Shown here in pieces: positions 1 to 7,877 of a stretch of 64,000 nt of DNA (position 1 is its first letter; every line of letters begins with the position of its first letter). The stretch lies in assembly GCA_934646835.1 (NCBI GenBank), contig CAKUES010000004.1, forward strand, positions 1-64,000. Reading direction: 5' to 3'. Both the position numbers and the translations under genes were made by a program. Origin of the DNA: an uncultured Coriobacteriales bacterium. GTDB taxonomy: Bacteria > Actinomycetota > Coriobacteriia > Coriobacteriales > QAMH01. Below the pieces are notes generated by a model. The model saw nothing but the letters and a program-made list of their open reading frames with translations. It ran no database searches and was not told where the DNA came from.

Positions 1-77
1 TGGTGCGGCATGAGGGATTCGAACCCCCGACCTTTTGATTCGTAGTCAAACGCTCTATCCAGCTGAGCTAATGCCGC
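1..77 (-). tRNA. tRNA-Arg (anticodon ACG)
   Basis: Read on the minus strand, the sequence folds as a complete cloverleaf. A 7-bp acceptor stem pairs GCGGCAT with ATGCCGC, the anticodon loop is CTACGAA (anticodon ACG), the T-arm carries GGTTCGAATCC, and the 3' CCA is encoded at positions 1-3. ACG, read as ICG, decodes arginine CGN codons. The CCA end coincides with the window edge. Confidence 0.97.
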
Positions 78-177
78 GAAAACCGAAAGCTTGTCTATAT
101 TATCATCGGCACAGATGTTGTCAATGATTTATTTGAGATAGTTGCAAATAAATCCAGCAAGCAAGCTTGCAATGCTC

Positions 178-2079
178 TTACGCCTCGAGGGCGCTCATGA
201 GGTAATGCATCACGTTTCGCCTGCTCAAAGCACCAATCAACACCCCGTTCTCAAGCACGGGCACCTTCTTGATCTTGCGCTCGGAGAGAATGGCGCATGC
301 CTTGTCGAGCGGCATATCCGCATCGACTGTAATCACGCGCTTTGTCGCAAGCTCCATGACGTTGAGCTCGGCGAGCTTCTGCACGCGCTCCTGCATATCG
401 CCGTCGTCATTGACAAAACCCAGGAAACCCGCAGAGGGAGAAGAGATGTACTGATCGTGACGTGCCAGATAACGCGCGACGTCGCCGTCGGTAATGTATC
501 CCACGAGCTTGCCCTCATCGGAGACGATTGACACACCCGTAGTATCCGTAGAGGACATGACCGCGATAACCTCGCGCATGCTGGCACTCGACAAAGCCTT
601 CGCCGCCTTCACGTTCATGGCGTCTGCAACCGTGGCAAGCTTCGGGGAGAGCACGAGGTTGCGCTCGAACTGGACATCCTGTGCCGTCTGAGCCTTCTTG
701 TCGCGCACAAAGACGACGATGAGCATGACTGCAATCACCACGAGCAAGGCCGTGGTGCAGAAGGATGCGTGATAGCCTGCGAACGTCTGCTCAACGGCGC
801 TTCCCGTTCCAAAAGCACCAGACACCGCAGAGGAAATCGAAACCAGCAGGGCCACGCCAAACGAGCCGGCAACCTGGTTGAGGGTGTTCGAAGTGCTCGG
901 TGCATGCTGGATATCCTTGTTGGCAAGCGCGTTGACACCCCAAGTATTGATGGGGGTCATCGTGAACTGCATGCCAACGGCCAAGACGGTGTAGACGATA
1001 GCCACGTAGTAGATGGGGCTGTCGACCCTCATCTGCGTGAAGCCTACAGCCGCAATGACAATCGCCACACCGCCAATGAGAACCGGCCTGCGAACACCAA
1101 AGCGGTCGAAGATCTTTCCGGAGAAGTAACCGACGATGGCGCCGATCACCGCACCCGGGAGCAAGGTCACGCCAGAGACCGTGGCAGAGTGACCAAGAAC
1201 ACCTTGGATATAGAGCGGCATGATGGTCTCCATGCCGATGAGTGCAGCCAAGAAGATCATCACAATGAGAATCGTCGTCGCATAGCGGCGGTTTTTCAGG
1301 ATGCCAACGCGGAGCATCGGCTCCTCGAGCTTGAGCTGCCTGCGCGCATAAAGGGCGACGACAACGGCGCCTACCAAAACGAGCGCAGCCGTGACCAGGT
1401 GATTTTCTGCAGAGCTGAAGGTGGAGAAGCCGTAGAGCAGGCAGACCAAACCCACGGTGGAGAGCACCACAGAGAGCAAGTCGAACCTGCCGCGCTCGAA
1501 GTTATCGTTGTTCGTAAGAACACCCAACGCAACGGCCACGACCGCAAAGGACAAAGTCGCCACGATGACGAAGATCGCACGCCAACCCACGAAGTCGATC
1601 AAGAGACCGGACAGGGACGGGCCGATTGCCGGCGCAAAGCCGATGAGCAAGCCGATAACACCCATGGCGCTACCGCGCTTCTCACGAGGAAAGACGAGCA
1701 GGATGGTGCTCATGACCATCGGCATGACAGCGCCGGTGCTTGCCGCCTGGATCACACGGCCTGCCAGGAGCACGTAGAAGTTGGGCGACAAGGCAGCCAC
1801 GACGCTGCCGATGCCAAAGAGGGCGATTCCGCCGATGTAGAGCTTGCGTGTCGACAGCCTGCCCATCAGATAAGCGGAAAGCGGGATGATTACCGCCTCG
1901 GTAAGCGAGTAGCCCGAGGTAAGCCACTGGACCGTGGTGGAGGCGACGTCCATCTCACGCATAATCGTCGGGAGGGCCGGAGTGAGCAGCGTCGCGTTGA
2001 GCACGGCGACAAAGGTGCCCGCAAGCAAAACCACGACCATCGCGAGTTGTTTTTTAGTGATGCCAAGACTCATACGCAT
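178..2079 (-). CDS. MFS exporter (DHA2/EmrB-like) with C-terminal CBS-domain pair
   Basis: Predicted cytoplasmic-membrane drug or metabolite exporter of the major facilitator superfamily. Residues ~10-475 are a run of hydrophobic helices, with a loop 2-3 motif near GRLSTRK and a repeat of it at GKIFDRFGVRRP, the layout of 14-helix DHA2 proteins. The final ~150 residues form two CBS motifs (around GKLVGYITDGDVARYL and GVLIGALSRRNVMHYL) facing the cytoplasm, normally an adenine-nucleotide sensor. MFS proteins usually lack this tail. I chose the ATG at 2079 because AGAAGGG lies 5 nt upstream; an ATG two codons later is possible, and the longer reading to 2142 has no ribosome site. Substrate unknown. 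It is not in an operon with its neighbours. Confidence 0.85.
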   Translation of the reverse strand: MRMSLGITKKQLAMVVVLLAGTFVAVLNATLLTPALPTIMREMDVASTTVQWLTSGYSLTEAVIIPLSAYLMGRLSTRKLYIGGIALFGIGSVVAALSPNFYVLLAGRVIQAASTGAVMPMVMSTILLVFPREKRGSAMGVIGLLIGFAPAIGPSLSGLLIDFVGWRAIFVIVATLSFAVVAVALGVLTNNDNFERGRFDLLSVVLSTVGLVCLLYGFSTFSSAENHLVTAALVLVGAVVVALYARRQLKLEEPMLRVGILKNRRYATTILIVMIFLAALIGMETIMPLYIQGVLGHSATVSGVTLLPGAVIGAIVGYFSGKIFDRFGVRRPVLIGGVAIVIAAVGFTQMRVDSPIYYVAIVYTVLAVGMQFTMTPINTWGVNALANKDIQHAPSTSNTLNQVAGSFGVALLVSISSAVSGAFGTGSAVEQTFAGYHASFCTTALLVVIAVMLIVVFVRDKKAQTAQDVQFERNLVLSPKLATVADAMNVKAAKALSSASMREVIAVMSSTDTTGVSIVSDEGKLVGYITDGDVARYLARHDQYISSPSAGFLGFVNDDGDMQERVQKLAELNVMELATKRVITVDADMPLDKACAILSERKIKKVPVLENGVLIGALSRRNVMHYLMSALEA

Positions 2080-2297
2080 CAGTTCCCTTCTCGTAAAACC
2101 AAGCACGTAAAAAAGACCTGTCCCCGGCCATGCAGGAGCCAAGCCAGGGGGCTTTAGGCTTGCATTTGACCGAAAACAGGCTTACTTGCTATTCAGTTCG
2201 ATGCTGATGGCTGGTTATTGTGCCACTCAAATTTTTTTCATGTAAGCGATTGCTTTTGCTTTATCAGCGAACGGCAGGACGCATGGCGGCGAATCGC

Positions 2298-2960
2298 CTA
2301 AGCGAGCTCTCGCAGATGATCGAACCCCTCGCAGAAGATATCTGCAGCCTCTTGCAGGTCTGTGCGGGCCTGTTGGGGATGGTCGTCGCGTACGCCGACC
2401 ACAAAGGCACCGCCCGCTTTGGCAGAGCGCGCTGCCATGGCAACATCCTCGAAGACCACGCAGTCTCTCAGGTCCACACCCAGACGTGCTGCTGTCTCAA
2501 GATAGACGGCAGGAGTCGACTTGCCTTTGTCGGTCACCTCGTCGCAGACGACGATAGCGTCAAAGCAGTCGAGGGCGCCGTTGTTGACGAGAGCCTCCTC
2601 GAGGAGCTTTCTGTCAAGAGAAGAGGCGATGGCGACAGGGTATCCCGCATCCTTGATAGAGCGGACGAGCTCCTTTGCGCCCGGCTTGAGAAAGACGTTG
2701 TGGGCGTAGCTCTCCTCTGCGATGCCGTACCACTCCGCAATGAGATCCTCGACAGACTCGTCCAAACCAAAGCGCTCCAGAAGCCAGGCGGCCGTACCCT
2801 CGAAACCAAGTGCGGCGATAACCTCGGAGTCCTCCTTGCTAAAGTGGAGCCCCCTGCGGCGCGCGAACTCAAGGTCGACCTCGTGCCAAACCCACATGGA
2901 GTCAGCCAGGGTACCGTCGAAGTCGAAGATAAAGGCCTTGGGCTCAAATGCATCGGACAT
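2298..2960 (-). CDS. HAD-superfamily phosphatase (beta-phosphoglucomutase-like)
   Basis: A 220-residue soluble hydrolase of haloacid dehalogenase subfamily I. Motif I is FDFDGTLADS, with the nucleophile at Asp13 and the acid/base at Asp15. Motif II is the Ser in VAIASS. Motif III/IV is around GKSTPAVYLETAARLGV...CVVFEDVAMA, with the metal-binding Glu-Asp. An alpha-helical cap lies between motifs I and II, as in beta-phosphoglucomutase and phosphoglycolate phosphatase. The Shine-Dalgarno GAGAGGA precedes the ATG at 2960. It sits downstream of the rplI terminator, so it probably has its own promoter. The substrate, likely a small sugar phosphate, cannot be told from sequence. Confidence 0.85.
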   Translation of the reverse strand: MSDAFEPKAFIFDFDGTLADSMWVWHEVDLEFARRRGLHFSKEDSEVIAALGFEGTAAWLLERFGLDESVEDLIAEWYGIAEESYAHNVFLKPGAKELVRSIKDAGYPVAIASSLDRKLLEEALVNNGALDCFDAIVVCDEVTDKGKSTPAVYLETAARLGVDLRDCVVFEDVAMAARSAKAGGAFVVGVRDDHPQQARTDLQEAADIFCEGFDHLRELA

Positions 2961-3006
2961 GCAAAGATCCTCTCAAATCGTTTGGAACAACGTCTGGACA
3001 CATTAA

Positions 3007-3040
3007 CAAAAAGGGCCGACGCAAAACGCGTCAGCCCTTA
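3007..3040 (-). terminator. Rho-independent terminator after rplI
   Basis: On the minus strand an inverted repeat (AAGGGC.GACGC with GCGTC.GCCCTT, loop of five bases) is followed by five T residues. It lies 22 bp past the rplI stop and closes the rpsF-ssb-rpsR-rplI unit. Confidence 0.8.
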
Positions 3041-3061
3041 AGGTTTCTAGAGGAAACGAGA

Positions 3062-3607
3062 TTACTCGGCGATCTCCTCGGTGATCTCCTCGGTGATCTC
3101 CTCGGGAGCCTCGGTTGCCTCCTCGGCAGCCTCGACCTCTTCGACGATCTCGATGTCAGCGTTCTCGTCAGCGACGACGACGGTGACGATAGCCTTGATG
3201 TCGCGGTAGATGGAGATAGCGACCTGATGCTCGCCGACCATCTTGATGGCCTTGCCCAGCTCGACCTGCTTGCGGTCGACGGTCACGCCGATCTGCTCAA
3301 CGATAGCCTCTGCAACCTTGGCGGAGGTGATGGAACCAAAGAGCTGACCCTCCTCGCCAACGCGAGCGAGAACCTTGATGGACTTGCCGTCCAGAGCTGC
3401 CTTCAGGGTGTTTGCGTCGGTGGTACGAGCAAGCTCACGCTTTGCGATGTTGTGACGACGCTGCTCGAGCTGCTTGAGCTCGCCCTTGGTGGCCTGGATT
3501 GCAAGGCGGTTGGGGATCAGGTAGTTGACTGCGAAGCCCTGAGCGACGTCGATAACGTCACCCTCGCCGCCGCGGCCCTTGAGTTCCTGAGTCAGAATAA
3601 CCTTCAT
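3062..3607 (-). CDS. rplI: 50S ribosomal protein L9, acidic C-terminal extension
   Basis: L9 binds 23S rRNA near the L1 stalk. The N-terminal rRNA-binding domain is clear (MKVILTQELKGRGGEGDVIDVAQGFAVNYLIPN), followed by the long central helix and a C-terminal domain ending near residue 150. The protein is 181 residues where about 148-150 is usual. The extra ~30 residues are almost all Glu, Ala, Thr and Ile, ending in EEITEEITEEIAE, encoded by a 12-bp tandem repeat. It is the last gene of rpsF-ssb-rpsR-rplI and is separated from rpsR by a hairpin. The start is supported by AAAGG upstream. Confidence 0.97.
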   Translation of the reverse strand: MKVILTQELKGRGGEGDVIDVAQGFAVNYLIPNRLAIQATKGELKQLEQRRHNIAKRELARTTDANTLKAALDGKSIKVLARVGEEGQLFGSITSAKVAEAIVEQIGVTVDRKQVELGKAIKMVGEHQVAISIYRDIKAIVTVVVADENADIEIVEEVEAAEEATEAPEEITEEITEEIAE

Positions 3608-3670
3608 GTTAAAAACCTTTCGAAATGCCCCGCTATGGCGCAGGACTGCTTACATATATGTAGGCGCCTA

Positions 3671-3702
3671 AAAAGCTGCAGACGAAAACGCCTGCAGCTT
3701 TC
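3671..3702 (-). terminator. Intercistronic terminator-like hairpin between rpsR and rplI
   Basis: A perfect 10-bp stem (AAAGCTGCAG / CTGCAGCTTT) with a ~10-nt loop is followed on the minus strand by five T. It sits in the 107-bp gap between rpsR and rplI, so it could attenuate or stabilise the mRNA rather than fully terminate it. Confidence 0.6.
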
Positions 3703-3714
3703 AGAAAACCCTAA

Positions 3715-3978
3715 TTAAGAGCGGTTACGACGACCACCGTTGCCGCTGACGATCTTGACAGCGTAAGGCAGAAGGGCCATCGTGCGCGCACGCTTGACAG
3801 CGGTAGCCAAGCGATGCTGGTGCTGAGTGCAGACACCGGTGACGCGGCGGGACTTGATCTTACCGCGGTCGGTGACATAGCGACGAAGCATCTGTGCGTC
3901 CTTGTAGTCGATGAACTCGACGTTGTCCTTGCAGAACGGGCACTGCTTGCGACGCGGCTGACGAGTGTATTCAGCCAT
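3715..3978 (-). CDS. rpsR: 30S ribosomal protein S18 (zinc-ribbon type)
   Basis: The 87-residue S18 partners S6 on the 30S platform. The core RRYVTDRGKI.SRRVTG...HQ..L..AVKRAR is typical. Unlike the E. coli protein it carries CPFC near residue 13 and a second C..H..H cluster (CTQHQH), the zinc-binding (C+) form found in many Actinobacteria. By known biology this form can be replaced by a C- paralogue under zinc limitation. It lies between ssb and rplI and has the Shine-Dalgarno GGAGGAAG before its ATG. Confidence 0.97.
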   Translation of the reverse strand: MAEYTRQPRRKQCPFCKDNVEFIDYKDAQMLRRYVTDRGKIKSRRVTGVCTQHQHRLATAVKRARTMALLPYAVKIVSGNGGRRNRS

Positions 3979-4013
3979 TGCTTCCTCCTAACTAATTCTC
4001 TCGTGAGAGGCCC

Positions 4014-4496
4014 CTAGAAGGGGATATCCTCATCGTTGTAGGCAGCCGGTGCGGGTGCCTCGGAAATGTACTGGGAACGCTGGTTGGAAGACGCGTTGCC
4101 GTACTGGTTGGAGTTGCCTCCACCGTAGGACGGAGCCGCGTTGTTCCCGCCGTTGCCACCGCCGTTGCGAGACGACATGAATTCAATCTCGTCGACCGTG
4201 ACATCGAGCTTGGAACGACGACCGCCACCGTTGCGGTCCTCCCAAGAGCTGTAGTGCAGGCGCCCCTCGATTGCGACCTTGGTACCCTTGGTCAGGTACT
4301 GTGCCAGAGCGTCTGCGCGACGCCCGAACATGGTGCAATCGACAAAGTTCGCGTAGTCTTCCCACTCACCGTTCTGGTTGCGGCGACGGTCGTTGACCGC
4401 AACGCCAAAAGCCAGGATAGAAGTGCCGCTTGCAGTGCTGCGAAGCTCTGCGTCGCGCGTAAGATTGCCGCTGATAAGTACCTTGTTGATGCTCAT
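4014..4496 (-). CDS. ssb: Single-stranded DNA-binding protein
   Basis: A 160-residue SSB. An N-terminal OB fold (SINKVLISGNLTRDAELRST...VDCTMFGRRADALAQYLTKGTKVAIEGRL) covers residues 1-110. A Gly/Asn-rich linker then leads to the acidic tail DEDIPF, the docking peptide for replication and repair partners. It coats ssDNA during replication, recombination and repair. Placement between rpsF and rpsR is the common bacterial arrangement. The Shine-Dalgarno GGAAGG precedes the ATG. Confidence 0.97.
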   Translation of the reverse strand: MSINKVLISGNLTRDAELRSTASGTSILAFGVAVNDRRRNQNGEWEDYANFVDCTMFGRRADALAQYLTKGTKVAIEGRLHYSSWEDRNGGGRRSKLDVTVDEIEFMSSRNGGGNGGNNAAPSYGGGNSNQYGNASSNQRSQYISEAPAPAAYNDEDIPF

Positions 4497-4538
4497 GGTG
4501 CGTTCCTTCCAATGGACGTAAATGGATTTAATTCTCCA

Positions 4539-4847
4539 TTAGGCGTTCTCAACGTCCAAACGGTCGTCACGACGGACGATCATGTAGCGCTCCACAGCAT
4601 CCATGATGTGCAGAACACGATCGAGCTCTGCGATAGCAGCGGGCTCAGTCTGGAAATCGATGAGGGTGTAGTCACCGTCCGTAAGTCCGTTGATCTCGTA
4701 GGCAAGCTTCTTCTTGCCCCACTCCTCAACGTTGTCGATCTTGCCGCCCTGCTCGACGATGGTGTTGTCGATACGCTTCATTGCAGCCAGGCGGGTCTCC
4801 TCGTCGATGGACGGGTTGACAAAAAACAGCAGTTCGTAAGCCTTCAT
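4539..4847 (-). CDS. rpsF: 30S ribosomal protein S6
   Basis: The 102-residue S6 binds S18 and the 16S rRNA platform. It shows the typical start MKAYELLFFVNPSIDEE, the central GGKIDNVEEWGKKKLAYEINGLTDGDY and the acidic end. The strong GAGGAGGTGACC Shine-Dalgarno overlaps the stop codon of the upstream M23-type gene, whose stop is only 4 nt from this ATG. Translation, and possibly transcription, is therefore linked to that gene. It is the first ribosomal gene of rpsF-ssb-rpsR-rplI. Confidence 0.97.
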   Translation of the reverse strand: MKAYELLFFVNPSIDEETRLAAMKRIDNTIVEQGGKIDNVEEWGKKKLAYEINGLTDGDYTLIDFQTEPAAIAELDRVLHIMDAVERYMIVRRDDRLDVENA

Positions 4848-4850
4848 TGG

Positions 4851-6056
4851 TCACCTCCTCTGGGCTAGACGGCCCCGGGTTATGAAGGATGTTCCCGGAG
4901 CAGGAAATAACTTTTGCATATTAACACCTCCATTCTGCTCCGGCAAGAGGGTATTTTTACTTTCTTTCTCACGAAGGCCGTTACGCCTAATAGTTCTTAT
5001 GATGAAATGTATGATTGGAGCAAGCACAGACAGTGCGACTAGCACGCAAGCGGCAACTGCCAGCTGATATTCAACATGCAGCTTCTCGCACAGGGCCTGA
5101 AAGCCCTCCCTCAGGGCGTCCAACTGCCAGGCGATGCTCTGGCACAAGGCCGCCAGCTGTCCAGAGACGCCTGGTGTCCTTTCGCCTGCTGCCGCCTCCC
5201 TTGCAGCTGAGACATCTTGGGAGATGCGGGAATGTATAACCCCAAACTCCTCCCCTGCTGCCTTTGAGCCCTCTTGGGCAAGCTCCTCCTCTGCACCTGA
5301 CTCGCCTGCCTGAGCCTCGAGAGCGCCTGAAGGCAACGGCGCGTTGTGCCGCAATGCCGAGCCGTTCTCCGCCATTGCAGCCTCAGATGCATTGGCGCCG
5401 CCCTTCGCACCGGCACCGGACAGCTCCTGCGTCCCTGCCATCGAAGCGCTGCCTTTGCCCGCAAACAAGGACATCGGGTCATAGTAAACGGAACCCTTCT
5501 TCAAACCCATATGAAGGTGCGTTGCCTTTGAGGACCTGTCCCCTTGCGCTGCCAAACTCCCTACGGGCGCCCCTTCGCAGGCCGCATCGCCTACTGCAAC
5601 CGTTATCGCCTCGAGCGGCATGAGCGTCACAATCCTGCCGTCGCCCATCTTCAAAGAGACGGCGTTCATGGTCTCGCTGCCAGACGCACCTGACGACAGG
5701 TCGCCAGACGGCACTCTGCCGACAAAGGAGACGACCGCATCGACAGGCGCCTTTACAGCGCTGCCGGCAGCAGCACTTATATCGACGCCGCTGTGCACGC
5801 AGCGCGAACCCTTGTATGTGTAGCTGTCGTGAAATCCAAGGGACGGGTCGGTCTGAGGCGAGCCGACAGGCATCGTCGCCGCATATGCGCTTGATGAGAG
5901 AGGTGAGATACCCATATGAAGCGGAAGGCAGGTAACCAGGCAAGCCAGCGTCGCCAAGACAGCGCGCCTCGCAACACTCGAAGCCGCCGCTCTCGTACAC
6001 GGCCTGCAAGGGCTGTCGACGTCACCGCACTCGCATCGAAAACCAATCTTCCTCAT
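4851..6056 (-). CDS. Membrane-anchored M23-type peptidase-domain protein
   Basis: Probable envelope protein with a LytM/M23 metallopeptidase domain. Residues 1-60 are a long Cys- and Arg-rich leader with a hydrophobic core ending SSSAYA-A (signal peptide or anchor). Residues ~75-200 carry the zinc motifs: HSGVD gives H88 and D92, and THLHMG gives H180 and H182. Both are intact, so hydrolysis of peptidoglycan cross-bridges is plausible. A low-complexity Ala/Gly/Glu region follows, then one C-terminal transmembrane helix near residues 345-368 with a basic tail. I placed the start at the ATG at 6056 because GGAGG lies 7 nt upstream; the 26 extra codons of the longer reading have no such site. 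Its stop lies inside the rpsF Shine-Dalgarno. Its promoter region shares a 105-bp module with the Tad operon, suggesting a wall-remodelling role linked to pili. Confidence 0.75.
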   Translation of the reverse strand: MRKIGFRCECGDVDSPCRPCTRAAASSVARRAVLATLACLVTCLPLHMGISPLSSSAYAATMPVGSPQTDPSLGFHDSYTYKGSRCVHSGVDISAAAGSAVKAPVDAVVSFVGRVPSGDLSSGASGSETMNAVSLKMGDGRIVTLMPLEAITVAVGDAACEGAPVGSLAAQGDRSSKATHLHMGLKKGSVYYDPMSLFAGKGSASMAGTQELSGAGAKGGANASEAAMAENGSALRHNAPLPSGALEAQAGESGAEEELAQEGSKAAGEEFGVIHSRISQDVSAAREAAAGERTPGVSGQLAALCQSIAWQLDALREGFQALCEKLHVEYQLAVAACVLVALSVLAPIIHFIIRTIRRNGLREKESKNTLLPEQNGGVNMQKLFPAPGTSFITRGRLAQRR

Positions 6057-6110
6057 CGCGATCCTCCAACCCGCCTCAGGTTCCGACCGCTCAATCATCC
6101 CAGCAAAACC

Positions 6111-6215
6111 TGTCTGGACCTCAGACCAAACCAAGACCCAGATACGAGCGAAATCAGACTCAGATAAGACCGGTTTTCCGCAAGGTATAAGACTGGTTTT
6201 TGGCGGTTTTTAGTC
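6111..6215 (-). promoter_or_regulatory. Phased-repeat regulatory module, copy A (upstream of the M23 gene)
   Basis: Reading the minus strand from 6215, this region aligns without gaps over ~105 bp (about 77% identity by hand count) to the region upstream of the Tad operon at 55981-56085. It starts with CTAAAAACCGCC. Five heptamers then follow at exact 11-bp spacing: GGTCTTA, AGTCTGA, GCTCGTA, GGTCTTG and GGTCTGA, at 6171 down to 6121. A sixth, AGTCTTA, lies two turns plus one base upstream. An 11-bp pitch places every repeat on one DNA face, as in OmpR/PhoB-family boxes. It ends ~55-60 bp before the M23 start codon. Confidence 0.7.
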
Positions 6216-6221
6216 AAAAAA

Positions 6222-6258
6222 GAAAACCCGCAGGTCACAGATGCGACCTGCGGGTTTG
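6222..6258 (-). terminator. Rho-independent terminator after dnaB
   Basis: An inverted repeat of 11 bp (ACCCGCAGGTC / GACCTGCGGGT) with an 8-nt loop is followed on the minus strand by a T-rich run. It lies 25 bp beyond the dnaB stop and directly abuts the regulatory module of the M23 gene. Confidence 0.88.
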
Positions 6259-6282
6259 TTTTCACTGATATCCCCTAGGGAA

Positions 6283-7719
6283 CTAGTAGCCTCCGCCGTA
6301 GTCATCCCTCGAATACGCAAGGTTGTCAAAGCGCGTGAAGTCCGGCTGGAAGGCGAGGTGGGCAACGCCTGTGCCGCCAGCACGGTGCTTGGCAACGATG
6401 ATGTCAGCCGTGCCCAGAGGCGGACGGTCTTCTTCCTCGGCCTCTTTCTCTGAGGTAGAGCGATCGATGAACATGACGATGTCGGCGTCCTGCTCGATGG
6501 AGCCGGACTCACGGAGGTCGGAAAGCATGGGGCGCTTACCCTGGCGGGACTCAACGGCACGGGAGAGCTGGGACAGCGCGATGACGGGCATGCCCATCTC
6601 CTTGGCGAGGATCTTAAGGCCGCGGGAGATTTCCGCAACCTCGACCTGGCGGCTTTCCACGCGGGTGTTTTGCGACTGCATGAGCTGGAGATAGTCGACG
6701 ATGATCATGCCGTGGCCAGGCTCGACGTGGCGCAGCTGGCGGCGGGCCTTTGCACGGACCTCCAAGATGCTCGCACTCGGCGTGTCGTCGATCCAGATGT
6801 CGAGCTTGGACAGCGTGTCGCTCACGCTGACAAGGCGCTGCCAGTCTTGGGCGTTCATGCCACCCGTGCGCATCTTCTTGCTCTCGATCTTGGCCTCCGT
6901 GGACATGATGCGCTGGATAAGCTGGGAAGAGCTCATCTCCAAGCTGAAGAAGGCGATAGCCGTGCCCAGCTGGGCGGCGCGGCTTGCGATGTTAAGCGCG
7001 AAGGAGGTCTTGCCGACAGCGGGGCGGGCCGCGAGGATGATAAGGTCGCCGGGCTTGAAGCCGCCGAAGATCTCGTCGACATCCTTGAAACCGGTGAGAA
7101 CGCCGGTGAAGCGGTCCTTGTTGCGCGCCAGCTCCTGGAGCTCGTTGAAGGTCTCGAGAACGAGGGTGTCCGCCTTCTTGAAGTTGGTCGCCACGCGCTT
7201 GTTGGTAACGCTGAAGAGGAGTTTCTCGGACTCCTCGACCACGGCGTCGAGGTCATCTGGGGCGTCATAGCCGAGCGCGGTGATGCGCACAGAGGCGTTG
7301 ATCAGCTGGCGCAGCATGTACTCGCGGTGGACGATGTCTGCATGGTGAGACCAGTTGGAGATCGCCAGGCTGTTGTTGCCGAGCTCGATGATGTAAGGGC
7401 GGCCGCCGATAGCCTCGAGCTCGCCGCGCGAGTTGAGGCGGTCTGCGAGGGAGAGCTGGTCGATGGGGATGGAGCGATTGTAGAGGTCGTTCATCGCCTC
7501 GAAGATCTTTTGGTGGGAGGGGCGGTAGAACTCCTCCGCAGTGAGCTTCATCATCGCCTCTTCTGCCACATCCGGGGCAAGCATCATGGCAGCCAGCACC
7601 GCTTTTTCTGCATCGATGTTTTGCGGCATGACGCGCTCGAAGCTGTCGACGGGCGCCGGCTGGTAATCATTCTGGTAATGATAGGTATTGCGTTGTTTGT
7701 TGCCGTAGTTGTTGGGCAT
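6283..7719 (-). CDS. dnaB: Replicative DNA helicase DnaB
   Basis: The 478-residue hexameric helicase unwinds DNA at the fork and loads primase. The N-terminal domain (PQNIDAEKAVLAAMML) covers residues ~30-135, and a linker leads to the RecA-like motor. Walker A is ARPAVGKTS, Walker B is IIVDYLQLM, the H3/H4 region is LSQLSRAVE, and the arginine-finger region is HRAGGTG. The length is normal and no intein is present. The AGGGAAGG Shine-Dalgarno precedes the ATG at 7719. It is followed by its own terminator and is separated from the upstream gene by another. Confidence 0.97.
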   Translation of the reverse strand: MPNNYGNKQRNTYHYQNDYQPAPVDSFERVMPQNIDAEKAVLAAMMLAPDVAEEAMMKLTAEEFYRPSHQKIFEAMNDLYNRSIPIDQLSLADRLNSRGELEAIGGRPYIIELGNNSLAISNWSHHADIVHREYMLRQLINASVRITALGYDAPDDLDAVVEESEKLLFSVTNKRVATNFKKADTLVLETFNELQELARNKDRFTGVLTGFKDVDEIFGGFKPGDLIILAARPAVGKTSFALNIASRAAQLGTAIAFFSLEMSSSQLIQRIMSTEAKIESKKMRTGGMNAQDWQRLVSVSDTLSKLDIWIDDTPSASILEVRAKARRQLRHVEPGHGMIIVDYLQLMQSQNTRVESRQVEVAEISRGLKILAKEMGMPVIALSQLSRAVESRQGKRPMLSDLRESGSIEQDADIVMFIDRSTSEKEAEEEDRPPLGTADIIVAKHRAGGTGVAHLAFQPDFTRFDNLAYSRDDYGGGY

Positions 7720-7810
7720 AAGGTGCCTTCCCTTGGTGGTGCTTCGATTAGAAGATAGCGCATGAGAAAGCGCTTGAGAGGGCAGGCTCGAAGCGCTCGC
7801 AGCTCATGTG

Positions 7811-7870
7811 TAAAAAATGGACCCCGCGACCAGCGAAAAGGTCGCCCTATCCACTAATCCACATTTTTTG
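7811..7870 (-). terminator. Terminator after the sugar-nucleotide transferase gene
   Basis: On the minus strand an outer stem (AAAAAATG.GGA with TCCATTTTTT) encloses an inner GCGACC/GGTCGC hairpin and ends in six T. It lies immediately past the stop at 7878 and ~90 bp before the dnaB start. Confidence 0.7.
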
Positions 7871-7877
7871 GCAGAAA

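Noticed and set aside
769..2157. Long plus-strand open frames opposite the MFS-CBS gene and similar antisense frames elsewhere
   Set aside because: They are antisense shadows, common in GC-rich DNA, with unnatural His/Arg/Asp-rich composition and no ribosome sites.
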